A stretch of 6,702 bases of DNA. Source: Halanaerobiaceae bacterium (GTDB taxonomy: Bacteria > Bacillota > Halanaerobiia > Halanaerobiales > DTU029). Shown here in pieces: positions 1 through 6,434 of this stretch. Below the pieces are notes generated by a model. It was not told where the DNA came from. It ran no database searches and worked only from the letters and a program-made list of their open reading frames with translations. The DNA lies in contig JAAYLO010000301.1 in assembly GCA_012521855.1 (NCBI GenBank), positions 1-6,702 of the forward strand, read 5' to 3'. The first letter of the stretch is position 1, and each line of letters opens with the position of its first letter. A program made the translations under genes and the position numbers.

Positions 1-198
1 ACCGGCAAAACTATGCCAGCCCCATTGAGCCATGGTGTTTAAGGGTATACCATCAGAATACTCCTGATAAAAAGTCTGCAAACCTGTTATATCAGCAGTA
101 AAGGCAAAATCACCATTCCCTACCGTAAAGGGTGAACTGAGATCAATTTTTTCCAGTACCGGGCTATTTCTTTTCACCAGTTGATATCTATCAATCAT
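1..198 (-). CDS. N-terminus of a putative six-hairpin-type glycosidase-like protein (cut by window edge)
   Basis: Only the first 66 codons are inside the window; the reading frame is open to the left edge. The protein begins MIDRYQLVKRNSPVLEK and continues with VGNGDFAFTADITGLQTF and then a QWGWHSF segment around residues 57-63. I recall this VGNG-FAFT-DITGLQTF / QWGWHSF signature from large bacterial proteins with an (alpha/alpha)6-barrel, glycoside-hydrolase-like fold (GH65/GH95-like in annotation) that are often left as hypothetical; this is recall, not a search. There is no signal peptide, so it is probably cytoplasmic. The ATG at 198-196 overlaps the TGA of an upstream small frame (ATGA), which favours this start. 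An in-frame GTG at 204-202 has a better-spaced AAAGGA upstream (8 nt) and is the alternative. The gene follows the oxidoreductase gene on the same strand with no terminator visible between them, so co-transcription is likely. The substrate is unknown. Confidence 0.65.
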   Translation of the reverse strand, partial: MIDRYQLVKRNSPVLEKIDLSSPFTVGNGDFAFTADITGLQTFYQEYSDGIPLNTMAQWGWHSFAG

Positions 199-369
199 AC
201 CCACATACCCGTTCCTTTCCTGCTAATTTCCGCCTTTATTATTTCAGTCAGCCTGTCTGTTATATAATCTGCAATCTTTTTCCAGGCAGGCATTGCCGTC
301 AAAACCCAGATTTATTGGATCATAGCCAAGTTTATCAGCAGTTCTTCTATATTGAATAATTCTACTCGA
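195..369 (-). pseudogene. Remnant of an SGNH/GDSL-family hydrolase gene
   Basis: The roughly 200 bp between the oxidoreductase stop and the glycosidase-like start is not featureless. One frame (369-244) reads SSRIIQYRRTADKLGYD followed by PINLGFDGNACLEKD. This resembles the LGxDxINLGFxGNAxxE block II of SGNH/GDSL esterase-type hydrolases, the G-x-N region of the oxyanion hole. A second frame (293-195) continues with KIADYITDRLTEIIKAEI and stops in an ATGA overlap with the next gene. The two frames would join smoothly (NACLE-KIADYIT) if one A were lost from the A5 run at 281-277. No catalytic GDS block, no C-terminal D-x-x-H block and no good start are present, so most of the gene is missing. 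The family assignment rests on one short block by eye. A chance match or a genuine short coupling ORF remains possible. Confidence 0.4.
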
Positions 370-400
370 TTAAATAACATGGAAACATTGCCCCGCTCTG

Positions 401-1690
401 TTATTTTGATAACTTAAGCAATTTTTCCAGTGGAAAATCCATCAATTCATTTATATTAATTATTCTTCCCTGTTCAATGGAGCGCCTTGCTGCAATACCG
501 GTTAGAATGGACAGGGCACCGTCTAGTGCACCGGCTTTTCTCCTGAGCGGGTCAGTTTCTTTGTTTTCCAGAAAGATATCTTTTAATAAACGGATATCTC
601 CGCCGCCATGTTCACCTTCTCCCAGCTCTGCTTCGATTGTGTAGGATTCCTTGAAGAGCGGGAATACTTCCATTCTTACCTGGTGCTCTGCTGCCCTTCT
701 TTCCAATCTGCCGTCATGGCCGCTTATATAGGATGCCTCAATTACATCCTGTTCCAGGCGGCCTTCTGTTCCTATAAAGGCTATCTTGTAACCTTCATAG
801 GGAGCATAATTATTCAGGGAATAACTTAAAAGGGCACCATTATGATAGGAAGCCATTACTGTCCTCGTGTCCCAGATATCGGTTTCCGGTGAAAAAACAC
901 AGGCATCCCTGAAATAACCATCTTCTCTCTCTGCCTCAAGATATAATCCGGTCAGCTCACTGGAGGCAGAGAGATCCAGATAAAAATTACACCCTTCAGT
1001 CACGTCACAACTGCTGCAACGTAACCGGGCCGGGAATGTTTCAGGACGGTAAAAATTTTTCTTCCCCATGGCAGCAACCTTTTCCGGATAGCTGTCCAGC
1101 CACCAGTTCACCAGATCAAAATGATGTGTGGCTTTATGAACCAGTAGAGAGCCGGAGTTCTCTTTGTTCCTGTGCCATCTTCTATAATAATCGGCTCCAT
1201 GTGTTGTATCCAGAAACCAGTGAAATTCTACCATTGTTACCCTGCCTATAATACCTTCCTGAAGAAGCTCTTTAACCTGAGACCGGTATGGAGAATAGCG
1301 GTAATTAAAAGTAACAATTAACTCTTCATTACCGGTTTCCTCCATGGTTTTCAGTATTTCCCGGCACTTTTCTTCATCTGTAGTTATTGGTTTCTCAGTG
1401 ATAACCTTCTGTCCTTTTTTCAAACCCTTTATTATATAATGATGATGATGAGAGTCTTTCGTAGTGATGATAATTCCTTCTACTTTTTCTCTTTCAATCA
1501 TCTCATCAGACTGGTGGGGCTTATATGTAGGGATATCTAAGCCTGTCTGTTTTTTTACGTAATCCATCCTCTTTTGATTATAATCAAGTAATGCCACCAG
1601 ACGATGCTTCTCTTTTATTTCTTCCATCCCGCAAAGTGCCTCATAAAACATGGCTGAACGGGCCCCGGTACCTATTATTGCATATCTCAT
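401..1690 (-). CDS. Gfo/Idh/MocA-family NAD(P)-dependent oxidoreductase
   Basis: A cytoplasmic dehydrogenase of 429 residues, expected to oxidise or reduce a sugar, cyclitol or sugar derivative with NAD(P). The N-terminal Rossmann fold opens with YAIIGTGARS (G7 and G9 of the dinucleotide loop). ITEKP at about residues 98-101 carries the conserved Lys of the EKP motif. The HHFD segment at about 189-192 supplies the His/Asp pair of the active site. HGGGD near 361 is typical of the C-terminal alpha/beta domain. A Cys cluster (C225, C228, C234; RCSSC...C) in the C-terminal domain is seen in some subfamilies. The ATG at 1690 is preferred over an in-frame ATG at 1726: it has GGAGG 7 nt upstream, while the earlier one has no ribosome site and falls at the predicted transcription start. 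The gene lies after the galK terminator, so it probably has its own promoter and belongs with the downstream hydrolase genes, not with the gal operon. The substrate cannot be told from sequence. Confidence 0.93.
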   Translation of the reverse strand: MRYAIIGTGARSAMFYEALCGMEEIKEKHRLVALLDYNQKRMDYVKKQTGLDIPTYKPHQSDEMIEREKVEGIIITTKDSHHHHYIIKGLKKGQKVITEKPITTDEEKCREILKTMEETGNEELIVTFNYRYSPYRSQVKELLQEGIIGRVTMVEFHWFLDTTHGADYYRRWHRNKENSGSLLVHKATHHFDLVNWWLDSYPEKVAAMGKKNFYRPETFPARLRCSSCDVTEGCNFYLDLSASSELTGLYLEAEREDGYFRDACVFSPETDIWDTRTVMASYHNGALLSYSLNNYAPYEGYKIAFIGTEGRLEQDVIEASYISGHDGRLERRAAEHQVRMEVFPLFKESYTIEAELGEGEHGGGDIRLLKDIFLENKETDPLRRKAGALDGALSILTGIAARRSIEQGRIININELMDFPLEKLLKLSK

Positions 1691-1697
1691 TTCTTTT

Positions 1698-1702
1698 CCT
1701 CC
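1698..1702 (-). promoter_or_regulatory. Ribosome binding site deciding the oxidoreductase start
   Basis: GGAGG on the minus strand lies 7 nt before the ATG at 1690. It falls inside the longer reading frame that would begin at 1726, whose own upstream sequence is A/T-only and has no Shine-Dalgarno match. This makes the shorter, 429-residue product the likely one. Confidence 0.85.
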
Positions 1703-1731
1703 AGATAATTTTTCAATTTCTTTCATAAATT

Positions 1732-1760
1732 ATTTTATATAAAGAAATGATTAATAACAA
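1732..1760 (-). promoter_or_regulatory. Candidate SigA-type promoter for the oxidoreductase unit
   Basis: On the minus strand TTGTTA (1760-1755) and TAAAAT (1737-1732) are separated by 17 nt. The start point would be near 1725, giving a leader of about 35 nt before the ribosome site and ATG at 1690. It sits directly downstream of the gal terminator, where a new promoter is needed. The region is very A/T-rich and other pairings are possible, for example TTGAAA near 1792 with TAATAT near 1770 at a poor 15-nt spacing. The exact placement is therefore uncertain. Confidence 0.4.
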
Positions 1761-1820
1761 TACATATATTATCCCTTTCTGGTTTTTTTCAACATTTTTT
1801 GTGTTTCTTTTGTCTGTCCT

Positions 1821-1853
1821 GCAAATAATAAAACCGGGTTCTTATGAACCCGG
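1821..1853 (-). terminator. Rho-independent terminator of the gal operon
   Basis: A perfect 8-bp inverted repeat (CCGGGTTC / GAACCCGG, 1834-1841 with 1846-1853) closes a 4-nt loop. On the minus strand it is followed by TTTTATTATTT (1833-1823). It begins about 20 nt past the galK stop. The T tract exists only on the minus-strand side, so it terminates the galK-side transcript and not one coming from the left. Confidence 0.92.
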
Positions 1854-1872
1854 CCTATTGAAAATCCCCTGT

Positions 1873-3039
1873 CTATATTTCACCTGCACCATCTGCAGGG
1901 GTAGTAACATATGCTTCCATCTCTATACCTGTTTCCTGATAATAGGCTTTTTTGACATTTTCAATAAACTCTGAAACATTATCTCTGTGTACAAGGCTTA
2001 CTGTACAACCCCTAAAACCGGCACCGGTCATTCTGGAACCCAGAACCCCTCTCTGTTTCAGGGCCAGTTCCACCAGTATATCCAGTTCTTTACAGGATAC
2101 TTCATAATCACCCCTGAGGCTTAAGTGTGATTCTGTCATCAGTTTACCGAAGGTCTCCAGGTCATTATTCCGCAAAGCAGATACTGCTACCAGAACACGG
2201 TTGTTCTCTGTTATTACATGTCTGGCCCGCCTTAAGGTGATTCCACCCAGTTCTCCGCCCTTTTCTTCCAGTTCCTCAATACTTACATCCCTTAAGGCCT
2301 CTACCCTGTGGTTCAGGGTATCCCTAAAAAATTCTACAGCCTTCTCACATTCTTCCCTGCGTTTATTGTACTCTGAATCGACCAGTCCCCTCTCTACCAT
2401 AGAATTGCAGATTACAATCCGGTAATCTTCATTTGCCAGTGGTACCAGCTCATATTCATTTGTCCGGCAATCTATCATCAGGGCATTATCTTTCTTTCCC
2501 AGACGGGAAATGTATTGATCCATTATACCGCAATTTACCCCTACAAATTTATTCTCAGCCCTCTGGCAGAGCAAAGCCATCTCTACTGGCTTGATATCAA
2601 GTTCATTCAGTGTATCAATAGTATAGGCAGCGGCAACTTCCAGCGCTGCGGAAGAACTCAGGCCTGCACCTTTTGGTATATCACCGGTAAATAAGATATT
2701 CATACCTGAAATGTAATAATCCATCTTTTGAATTTCATCCATTACACCTTTTAAGTAATTAACCCACATGTTCTCACTGTCAAACTCCAGATCAAGCAGT
2801 GAGAAGACCACTTCTTTATCAAAATCCAGTGAATAGGCCCTTATTTCCCTGTCATCCCTCAATTGGGCCAGCATACAGATTTTTTTCTCAATGGCCATGG
2901 GCAGTACAAAGCCATCATTATAATCAGTGTGTTCTCCAATGAGATTGACCCTGCCTGGTGCAAAAAAGGCACCCTCCTTCAGGCCTGTATCAGGAAACCT
3001 GTCCCTGAAAATCTGCTGCAAATCCTTTAATTCTCTCAT
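1873..3039 (-). CDS. galK: Galactokinase
   Basis: This cytoplasmic GHMP-superfamily kinase phosphorylates alpha-D-galactose to galactose-1-phosphate with ATP, the entry step of the Leloir pathway. At 388 residues it has the usual bacterial length. The galactokinase signature PGRVNLIGEHTDYNDG lies at residues 28-43. It holds the catalytic Arg30 and the sugar-binding E36, H37 and D39. The GHMP ATP loop PKGAGLSSSAALE is at 122-134, the catalytic base is Asp174 in GIMDQY, and the C-terminal GHMP motif GSRMTGAGFRGC is at 334-345. All key residues are present and the gene looks intact. The start ATG has AAAGGGG about 9 nt upstream. It is the last gene of the operon, 73 nt after galT and just before a strong terminator. 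No separate promoter is evident in the short gap. Other GHMP sugar kinases, such as N-acetylgalactosamine kinase, are far less likely given the context. Confidence 0.97.
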   Translation of the reverse strand: MRELKDLQQIFRDRFPDTGLKEGAFFAPGRVNLIGEHTDYNDGFVLPMAIEKKICMLAQLRDDREIRAYSLDFDKEVVFSLLDLEFDSENMWVNYLKGVMDEIQKMDYYISGMNILFTGDIPKGAGLSSSAALEVAAAYTIDTLNELDIKPVEMALLCQRAENKFVGVNCGIMDQYISRLGKKDNALMIDCRTNEYELVPLANEDYRIVICNSMVERGLVDSEYNKRREECEKAVEFFRDTLNHRVEALRDVSIEELEEKGGELGGITLRRARHVITENNRVLVAVSALRNNDLETFGKLMTESHLSLRGDYEVSCKELDILVELALKQRGVLGSRMTGAGFRGCTVSLVHRDNVSEFIENVKKAYYQETGIEMEAYVTTPADGAGEI

Positions 3040-3112
3040 TACGGGCTACCCCTTTCTTTTAGTCATCTTTTATTCATAGAGAAAAATCATTTCATACATA
3101 CAGATATATCCA

Positions 3113-4093
3113 TTAACCTGTAAATGGTTCTGTCATTCTCAATTCCCCGGCCTTCTCTTCCACCAGTGCATCAACAATAAAGGTCCCGGCACCTGCTTCA
3201 CTGCCGGCCAGGTATTTCAACTTATTTTCAGTCCGGTAAGGGGGATAAAACTCTATATGAAAATGAGAATATTCTTTTCCGCTTCCATCAGTGGGCTGCT
3301 GATGAATGGACATAATATAGGGAAAAACAAAGCCAAATAGATTGTCATACTTCTGTATAATTGTCCGTATGATAAGGGCCAGATCCTCTATTTCTTTCTC
3401 CCTGAATTCCTTCAGGGAAGGGAGATGCTCATTAGAATAAACATGGACCTCATAGGGATACCTGGCATAAAAGGGTACAAAGGCAGTAAAGGAATCATTT
3501 GCAGCGACTATCCGCCTGCCATCCTGGACTTCTTCTTCCAATACACTACAGAAAAGGCATTGCCCTGTCTCCTTTAAATATTCCCTGCTGGAATCCAGTT
3601 CTCTCTTTATTTTCGGTGGTATAAAGGCATAGGCATAAATCTGGCCATGAGGATGCTGCAGGGTAACCCCTACCTCTTCCCCCCTGTTTTCAAAAATAAA
3701 GACATAATCTATAAAATCCTTTGCTCCCAGTTCCTCGTACCGGTCTTTCCAGACCTTGACCAGTTTTATGAACCTGCTTACGGGCTCCCTGGACATGATA
3801 CCATCATGCTTTGATGTAAAGAGAACTACCTCACAGATACCTTCTGCCCTGGCTACCGGAAAAAGCTCAGTACCGGTAATGGCCGGCTCCGGCGCTATAG
3901 GCTGGAGGGAAGGAAACTTATTCTGAAATACTACCAGATCATAATCCTCCTCGGGTACTTCTGTGGGGAAACCCCCTTCTCTTGTCGGGCAGAGCGGGCA
4001 AAAATCCTTCGGGGGTTTATAGGTCCGTTCCTGCCGGTGTGTTGCTGTTATTACCCATTCTTTATTGATGGGATCCCATCTAAGTTCTGACAT
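3113..4093 (-). CDS. galT: Galactose-1-phosphate uridylyltransferase
   Basis: This enzyme transfers UMP from UDP-glucose to galactose-1-phosphate, giving UDP-galactose and glucose-1-phosphate, through a uridylylated His. The 326-residue protein is a class I, HIT-superfamily GalT. The active-site HPHGQ is at residues 147-151, with His149 the nucleophile. The structural zinc ligands appear as C32 and C35 (FCPLC), H96 and H147. The second metal site is represented by SIHQQP (H264) and HFHIEFYPP (H277, H279). A further CLFC pair at 179-182 is visible. The ribosome site GGAGGGGAG lies 8 nt before the ATG and sits inside the 3' end of the preceding small ORF, whose TAG directly abuts this ATG. Translation is therefore probably coupled to that ORF. 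galE lies upstream and galK downstream in the same transcript. Confidence 0.97.
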   Translation of the reverse strand: MSELRWDPINKEWVITATHRQERTYKPPKDFCPLCPTREGGFPTEVPEEDYDLVVFQNKFPSLQPIAPEPAITGTELFPVARAEGICEVVLFTSKHDGIMSREPVSRFIKLVKVWKDRYEELGAKDFIDYVFIFENRGEEVGVTLQHPHGQIYAYAFIPPKIKRELDSSREYLKETGQCLFCSVLEEEVQDGRRIVAANDSFTAFVPFYARYPYEVHVYSNEHLPSLKEFREKEIEDLALIIRTIIQKYDNLFGFVFPYIMSIHQQPTDGSGKEYSHFHIEFYPPYRTENKLKYLAGSEAGAGTFIVDALVEEKAGELRMTEPFTG

Positions 4094-4222
4094 CTACTGT
4101 TCTCCCCTCCCTTGATTACAGTTTCCTGTTTTCTTTTCTTCCTTTGCTGAACTATTTTCTTCTTTAAATTCATAATAAATTATATAACGGCCGTCATCTT
4201 TTTTTTCTACTCTTTTAGTCAT
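4094..4222 (-). CDS. 42-residue small protein between galE and galT, function unknown
   Basis: This short frame begins with an ATG that overlaps the galE stop (ATGACTAA) and ends in a TAG immediately touching the galT ATG, so it fills the gap exactly. The predicted peptide starts MTKRVEKKDDGRYIIYY and continues into a Lys/Glu-rich, probably disordered tail ending NQGRGEQ. It has no signal peptide and no membrane segment. The KK-DGRY-IIYY-F core is a compact, protein-like motif, quite unlike the random codons of a spacer. I recall similar tiny proteins with a KK-DGRYLIYY core in other clostridial genomes, but cannot confirm this here. It lacks a separate strong ribosome site, so ribosomes finishing galE would have to re-initiate. 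Its end contains the galT Shine-Dalgarno, so its translation could set GalT output. It may be a true microprotein acting with GalE or GalT, or purely a coupling device. Confidence 0.6.
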   Translation of the reverse strand: MTKRVEKKDDGRYIIYYEFKEENSSAKEEKKTGNCNQGRGEQ

Positions 4223-5201
4223 TTCCACGGAAACCGCCTCCTTTGTGCCATCTCCAGGCTGATTCTATGATCTGTTTCAAATCCGGGTAAAGGGGCTCCC
4301 AGCCCAATTCTTTCTTTATTTTTTCTGAACTGGCCACCAGTACTGCCGGGTCACCGGGCCTCCTTTCACCTATCTCTGCCTTAATCTCTTTTCCAACAAC
4401 TTCTCCAGCAGTATTTATTACCTCCTTTACTGAATAACCTTCCCCGTTTCCCAGATTATAAATCCTGCTGTCCAGACCATCTTTCAGTGCTTTCACAGCA
4501 AGAATGTGGGCATCTGCCAGGTCTTCAACATGGATATAGTCCCTGATACAGGTCCCGTCTGCAGTAGGATAATCATCACCATAGATATATAGGTTCTCCC
4601 TCCTGCCGAGAGCCTTTTCCAGCACAATAGGGATCAGGTGTGTTTCCGGGTCATGGGCTTCTCCTATTTTCCCGGAAGAATCAGCACCGGCTGCATTGAA
4701 ATAACGCAGGGAAATATATCTGATATCATGGATCTGGTCATAACGCTCAAGTATTTTCTCAAAAAACAACTTGCTTTCACCATAAGTATTGGCAGGCACA
4801 GCAGGGTGTGTTTCAGTAATAGGGATCTCCAGGGGCTCACCGTAAACCGCAGCTGTTGAAGAGAAAACAATATATCTAACCCGGTTTTTGACCATTGCTT
4901 CCAGAAGGTTCAGGCCATTGGCCACATTATTTTCGTAATACATCCCCGGTTTTTCCATGGATTCTCCCACAAGACTGTATGCGGCAAGGTGAATAACCCC
5001 TTCTATCTCTTCCTCCCTCATGATCCTGTCGAGCAGTCCTTTATCTGCCAGATCCCCCTCAATAAACTTACCCTGTAATACTGCCTCTCTATGTCCCTTA
5101 ACAAGATTATCAATTATTACTACATCATGCCCACTTTCAGCAAGCTTTTTGGCCACATGGCTGCCAATATAGCCTGCTCCACCTGTAACCAGGATCTTCA
5201 T
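4215..5201 (-). CDS. galE: UDP-glucose 4-epimerase
   Basis: This NAD-dependent cytoplasmic enzyme interconverts UDP-galactose and UDP-glucose. It recycles the UDP-glucose that GalT needs and supplies UDP-galactose when galactose is absent. The 328-residue protein is an extended short-chain dehydrogenase. TGGAGYIGS at residues 6-14 is the NAD loop, the SSTAAVYG segment supplies the catalytic Thr116, and YGESK gives Tyr140 and Lys144. FNAAGA (from about 169) and RDYIHVEDLA (from about 220) are typical of GalE rather than of other sugar-nucleotide epimerases. The ATG at 5201 is chosen: AGGAGGGG lies 7 nt upstream and the NAD loop then has its normal distance from the N-terminus. An in-frame TTG at 5219 would add six residues and destroy this spacing. 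The gene starts 14 nt after the ROK regulator stop, and its ribosome site touches that stop. Its own stop overlaps the start of the small ORF before galT. Confidence 0.97.
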   Translation of the reverse strand: MKILVTGGAGYIGSHVAKKLAESGHDVVIIDNLVKGHREAVLQGKFIEGDLADKGLLDRIMREEEIEGVIHLAAYSLVGESMEKPGMYYENNVANGLNLLEAMVKNRVRYIVFSSTAAVYGEPLEIPITETHPAVPANTYGESKLFFEKILERYDQIHDIRYISLRYFNAAGADSSGKIGEAHDPETHLIPIVLEKALGRRENLYIYGDDYPTADGTCIRDYIHVEDLADAHILAVKALKDGLDSRIYNLGNGEGYSVKEVINTAGEVVGKEIKAEIGERRPGDPAVLVASSEKIKKELGWEPLYPDLKQIIESAWRWHKGGGFRGND

Positions 5202-5208
5202 AACATAT

Positions 5209-5216
5209 CCCCTCCT
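5209..5216 (-). promoter_or_regulatory. Ribosome binding site of galE
   Basis: AGGAGGGG on the minus strand lies 7 nt before the galE ATG at 5201. Its first base is the last base of the ROK regulator TGA (5218-5216). This fixes the galE start and suggests coupled translation of regulator and epimerase. Confidence 0.85.
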
Positions 5217-6373
5217 CAATCAAGAAAAAGTTTTTCCAGAACCATTACAGCTCCTCCTACAGAGCCAAGCCATTCCCCGTAATCCGTCACAGTGAGGGAC
5301 AGCCCTCTCCCTGCTATTGCCAGGCTTTTTTTCTTCAGTTCTTCTTTCAGTAATGGTAATAACAGATCAGCAGCCTGAGTAAAATCCCCTGCCAGTACTA
5401 TCTCATCAGGATTTAAAAGATTAACCAGGTTAGAAAGGCCCATTCCCAGATACTCTGCTGTCATGTTGATGATCTCAAGGGCCTTTTCCCTTCCTTCACG
5501 GGCGTCAGCCAGTAATTCCTGCCATTTTACAGAGAGTTCTTTCTTCGTTATTTCCCCTTCCAGATCAGGATAATAGCGGTAAAGCAGATTGTCAGTGGAA
5601 ATCAGTGCTTCCAGACAGCCGCTATTTCCGCAACTGCAAACTGGACCGTCTCTCATGACAATCATATGCCCGAATTCACCTGCACTATAATCCCGTCCAT
5701 AATGAAGTTTACCATCAAAAACAATCGCAGCCCCGATACCCGGGCCGGTATTGATAAGGAGGAAATTGCCCTTGCCATTCCATTTCTCGGCAAGGGCCAT
5801 TACCCTGACATCATTATCAATAAAAACAGGTATCCGGAACTCCGCCTCCAGTCTTTCCCTGACGGGGAGATCCCTCCACCTGAAATGGGGAGCAAAGAGA
5901 GAATATCCCCTCTCTGGATCGACCACTCCGTGAACTCCCACACCAAGGCCGTATACCCTTTCTTTTTCTATAGATTGGCCAGTAAGGCCATCCACTATCT
6001 TCCTGGATATTTTCACAAATGATTCCAGTTGAAAGGATTCCGCCTTCTCTACCCTGCGGGCAAGGACCTTTTTGTTGAGATCAAGCAGGACCCCCCTTAT
6101 TTCAGCGATCCCCCATTCCAGGCCGATGAAATATGCCCCCTCCGGATTGATCTCAAGAAGGACAGGTTTTCGTCCCCCGCGGGATTCGCCATGCTCAGTC
6201 TCCTTAATCAATCCCATCTCCATAAGCTCTTTGACATTATTTGAAACTGCTGCCGGAGAGAGGCCTGTAATTTCAGCTATCCTGGCCCTGGAAATAGCTT
6301 TATCATTGTATATTATCCTTATTATTATTTGTTGATTCATTTTTTTCATTAATTCTAAACTACCCCGCTGCAA
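5216..6373 (-). CDS. ROK-family (NagC/XylR-type) transcriptional repressor, probably of the gal operon
   Basis: This 385-residue protein joins an N-terminal winged helix-turn-helix (about residues 26-60, AISRARIAEITGLSPAAVS) to a full ROK sugar-binding domain. In the ROK domain, NTGPGIGAA is at 208-216, GEFGH at 232-236 supplies the sugar- and zinc-linked His, and CSCGNSGCLE at 246-255 is the ROK zinc cluster (C246, C248, C253). IDNDV near 185-189 keeps the Asp that acts as base in ROK kinases. The N-terminal ATP motif DIGGT is replaced by LEWGI at about 85-89, as expected for a regulator rather than a kinase. The start is TTG, chosen because AGGAGG lies 7 nt upstream; the first in-frame ATG, eight codons later, has no such site. 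It heads the operon, so it most likely represses its own promoter and releases on binding galactose or a related sugar. The effector is inferred from context only. Confidence 0.94.
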   Translation of the reverse strand: MQRGSLELMKKMNQQIIIRIIYNDKAISRARIAEITGLSPAAVSNNVKELMEMGLIKETEHGESRGGRKPVLLEINPEGAYFIGLEWGIAEIRGVLLDLNKKVLARRVEKAESFQLESFVKISRKIVDGLTGQSIEKERVYGLGVGVHGVVDPERGYSLFAPHFRWRDLPVRERLEAEFRIPVFIDNDVRVMALAEKWNGKGNFLLINTGPGIGAAIVFDGKLHYGRDYSAGEFGHMIVMRDGPVCSCGNSGCLEALISTDNLLYRYYPDLEGEITKKELSVKWQELLADAREGREKALEIINMTAEYLGMGLSNLVNLLNPDEIVLAGDFTQAADLLLPLLKEELKKKSLAIAGRGLSLTVTDYGEWLGSVGGAVMVLEKLFLD

Positions 6374-6380
6374 AAAGCCA

Positions 6381-6386
6381 CCTCCT
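6381..6386 (-). promoter_or_regulatory. Ribosome binding site deciding the TTG start of the ROK regulator
   Basis: AGGAGG on the minus strand, extended to AGGAGGTGG, lies 7 nt before the TTG at 6373-6371. It is the strongest Shine-Dalgarno match in the leader. The in-frame ATG at 6349 lacks a comparable site, so the weak TTG codon is probably the real start and keeps regulator levels low. Confidence 0.85.
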
Positions 6387-6392
6387 GGCAGT

Positions 6393-6434
6393 CAAAGATA
6401 TCTTTGTTTATTTAATTAATAAACTAAGTTTATT
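6393..6434 (-). promoter_or_regulatory. Candidate operator: three linked palindromes at the gal operon start point
   Basis: On the minus strand the 7-mer AATAAAC occurs as AATAAAC (6434-6428), inverted as GTTTATT (6424-6418), and again as AATAAAC (6412-6406). This builds two overlapping perfect inverted repeats, AATAAAC-TTA-GTTTATT and GTTTATT-AATTA-AATAAAC. A third, perfect 14-bp palindrome CAAAGATATCTTTG (6406-6393) follows directly. The cluster runs from the -10 box across +1 to just before the ribosome site, where a bound repressor would block transcription. The TTAGTTT half-site resembles XylR-type ROK operators of Bacillus as I remember them. Binding by the adjacent ROK protein is inferred. 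A/T-richness makes some symmetry likely by chance. Confidence 0.55.

Noticed and set aside
1691..1726. Twelve-residue N-terminal extension of the oxidoreductase from an ATG at 1726
   Set aside because: There is no Shine-Dalgarno before it, it falls at the predicted transcription start, and it contains the GGAGG that serves the ATG at 1690.
3040..3112. Internal promoter in the galT-galK gap
   Set aside because: The 73-nt gap is A/T-rich but has no paired -35/-10 boxes with acceptable spacing. galK most likely relies on read-through from the operon promoter.
5202..5219. Six-residue extension of GalE from a TTG at 5219
   Set aside because: This TTG overlaps the ROK stop and the galE ribosome site. 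The ATG at 5201 puts the NAD-binding loop at the normal distance from the N-terminus.
5666..6022. A 118-codon plus-strand open frame inside the ROK regulator gene
   Set aside because: It is antisense to a gene with every ROK motif in place, has no ribosome site, and its translation is low in recognisable structure. It is a shadow of the regulator's codon pattern. The same applies to the other plus-strand frames in the window.
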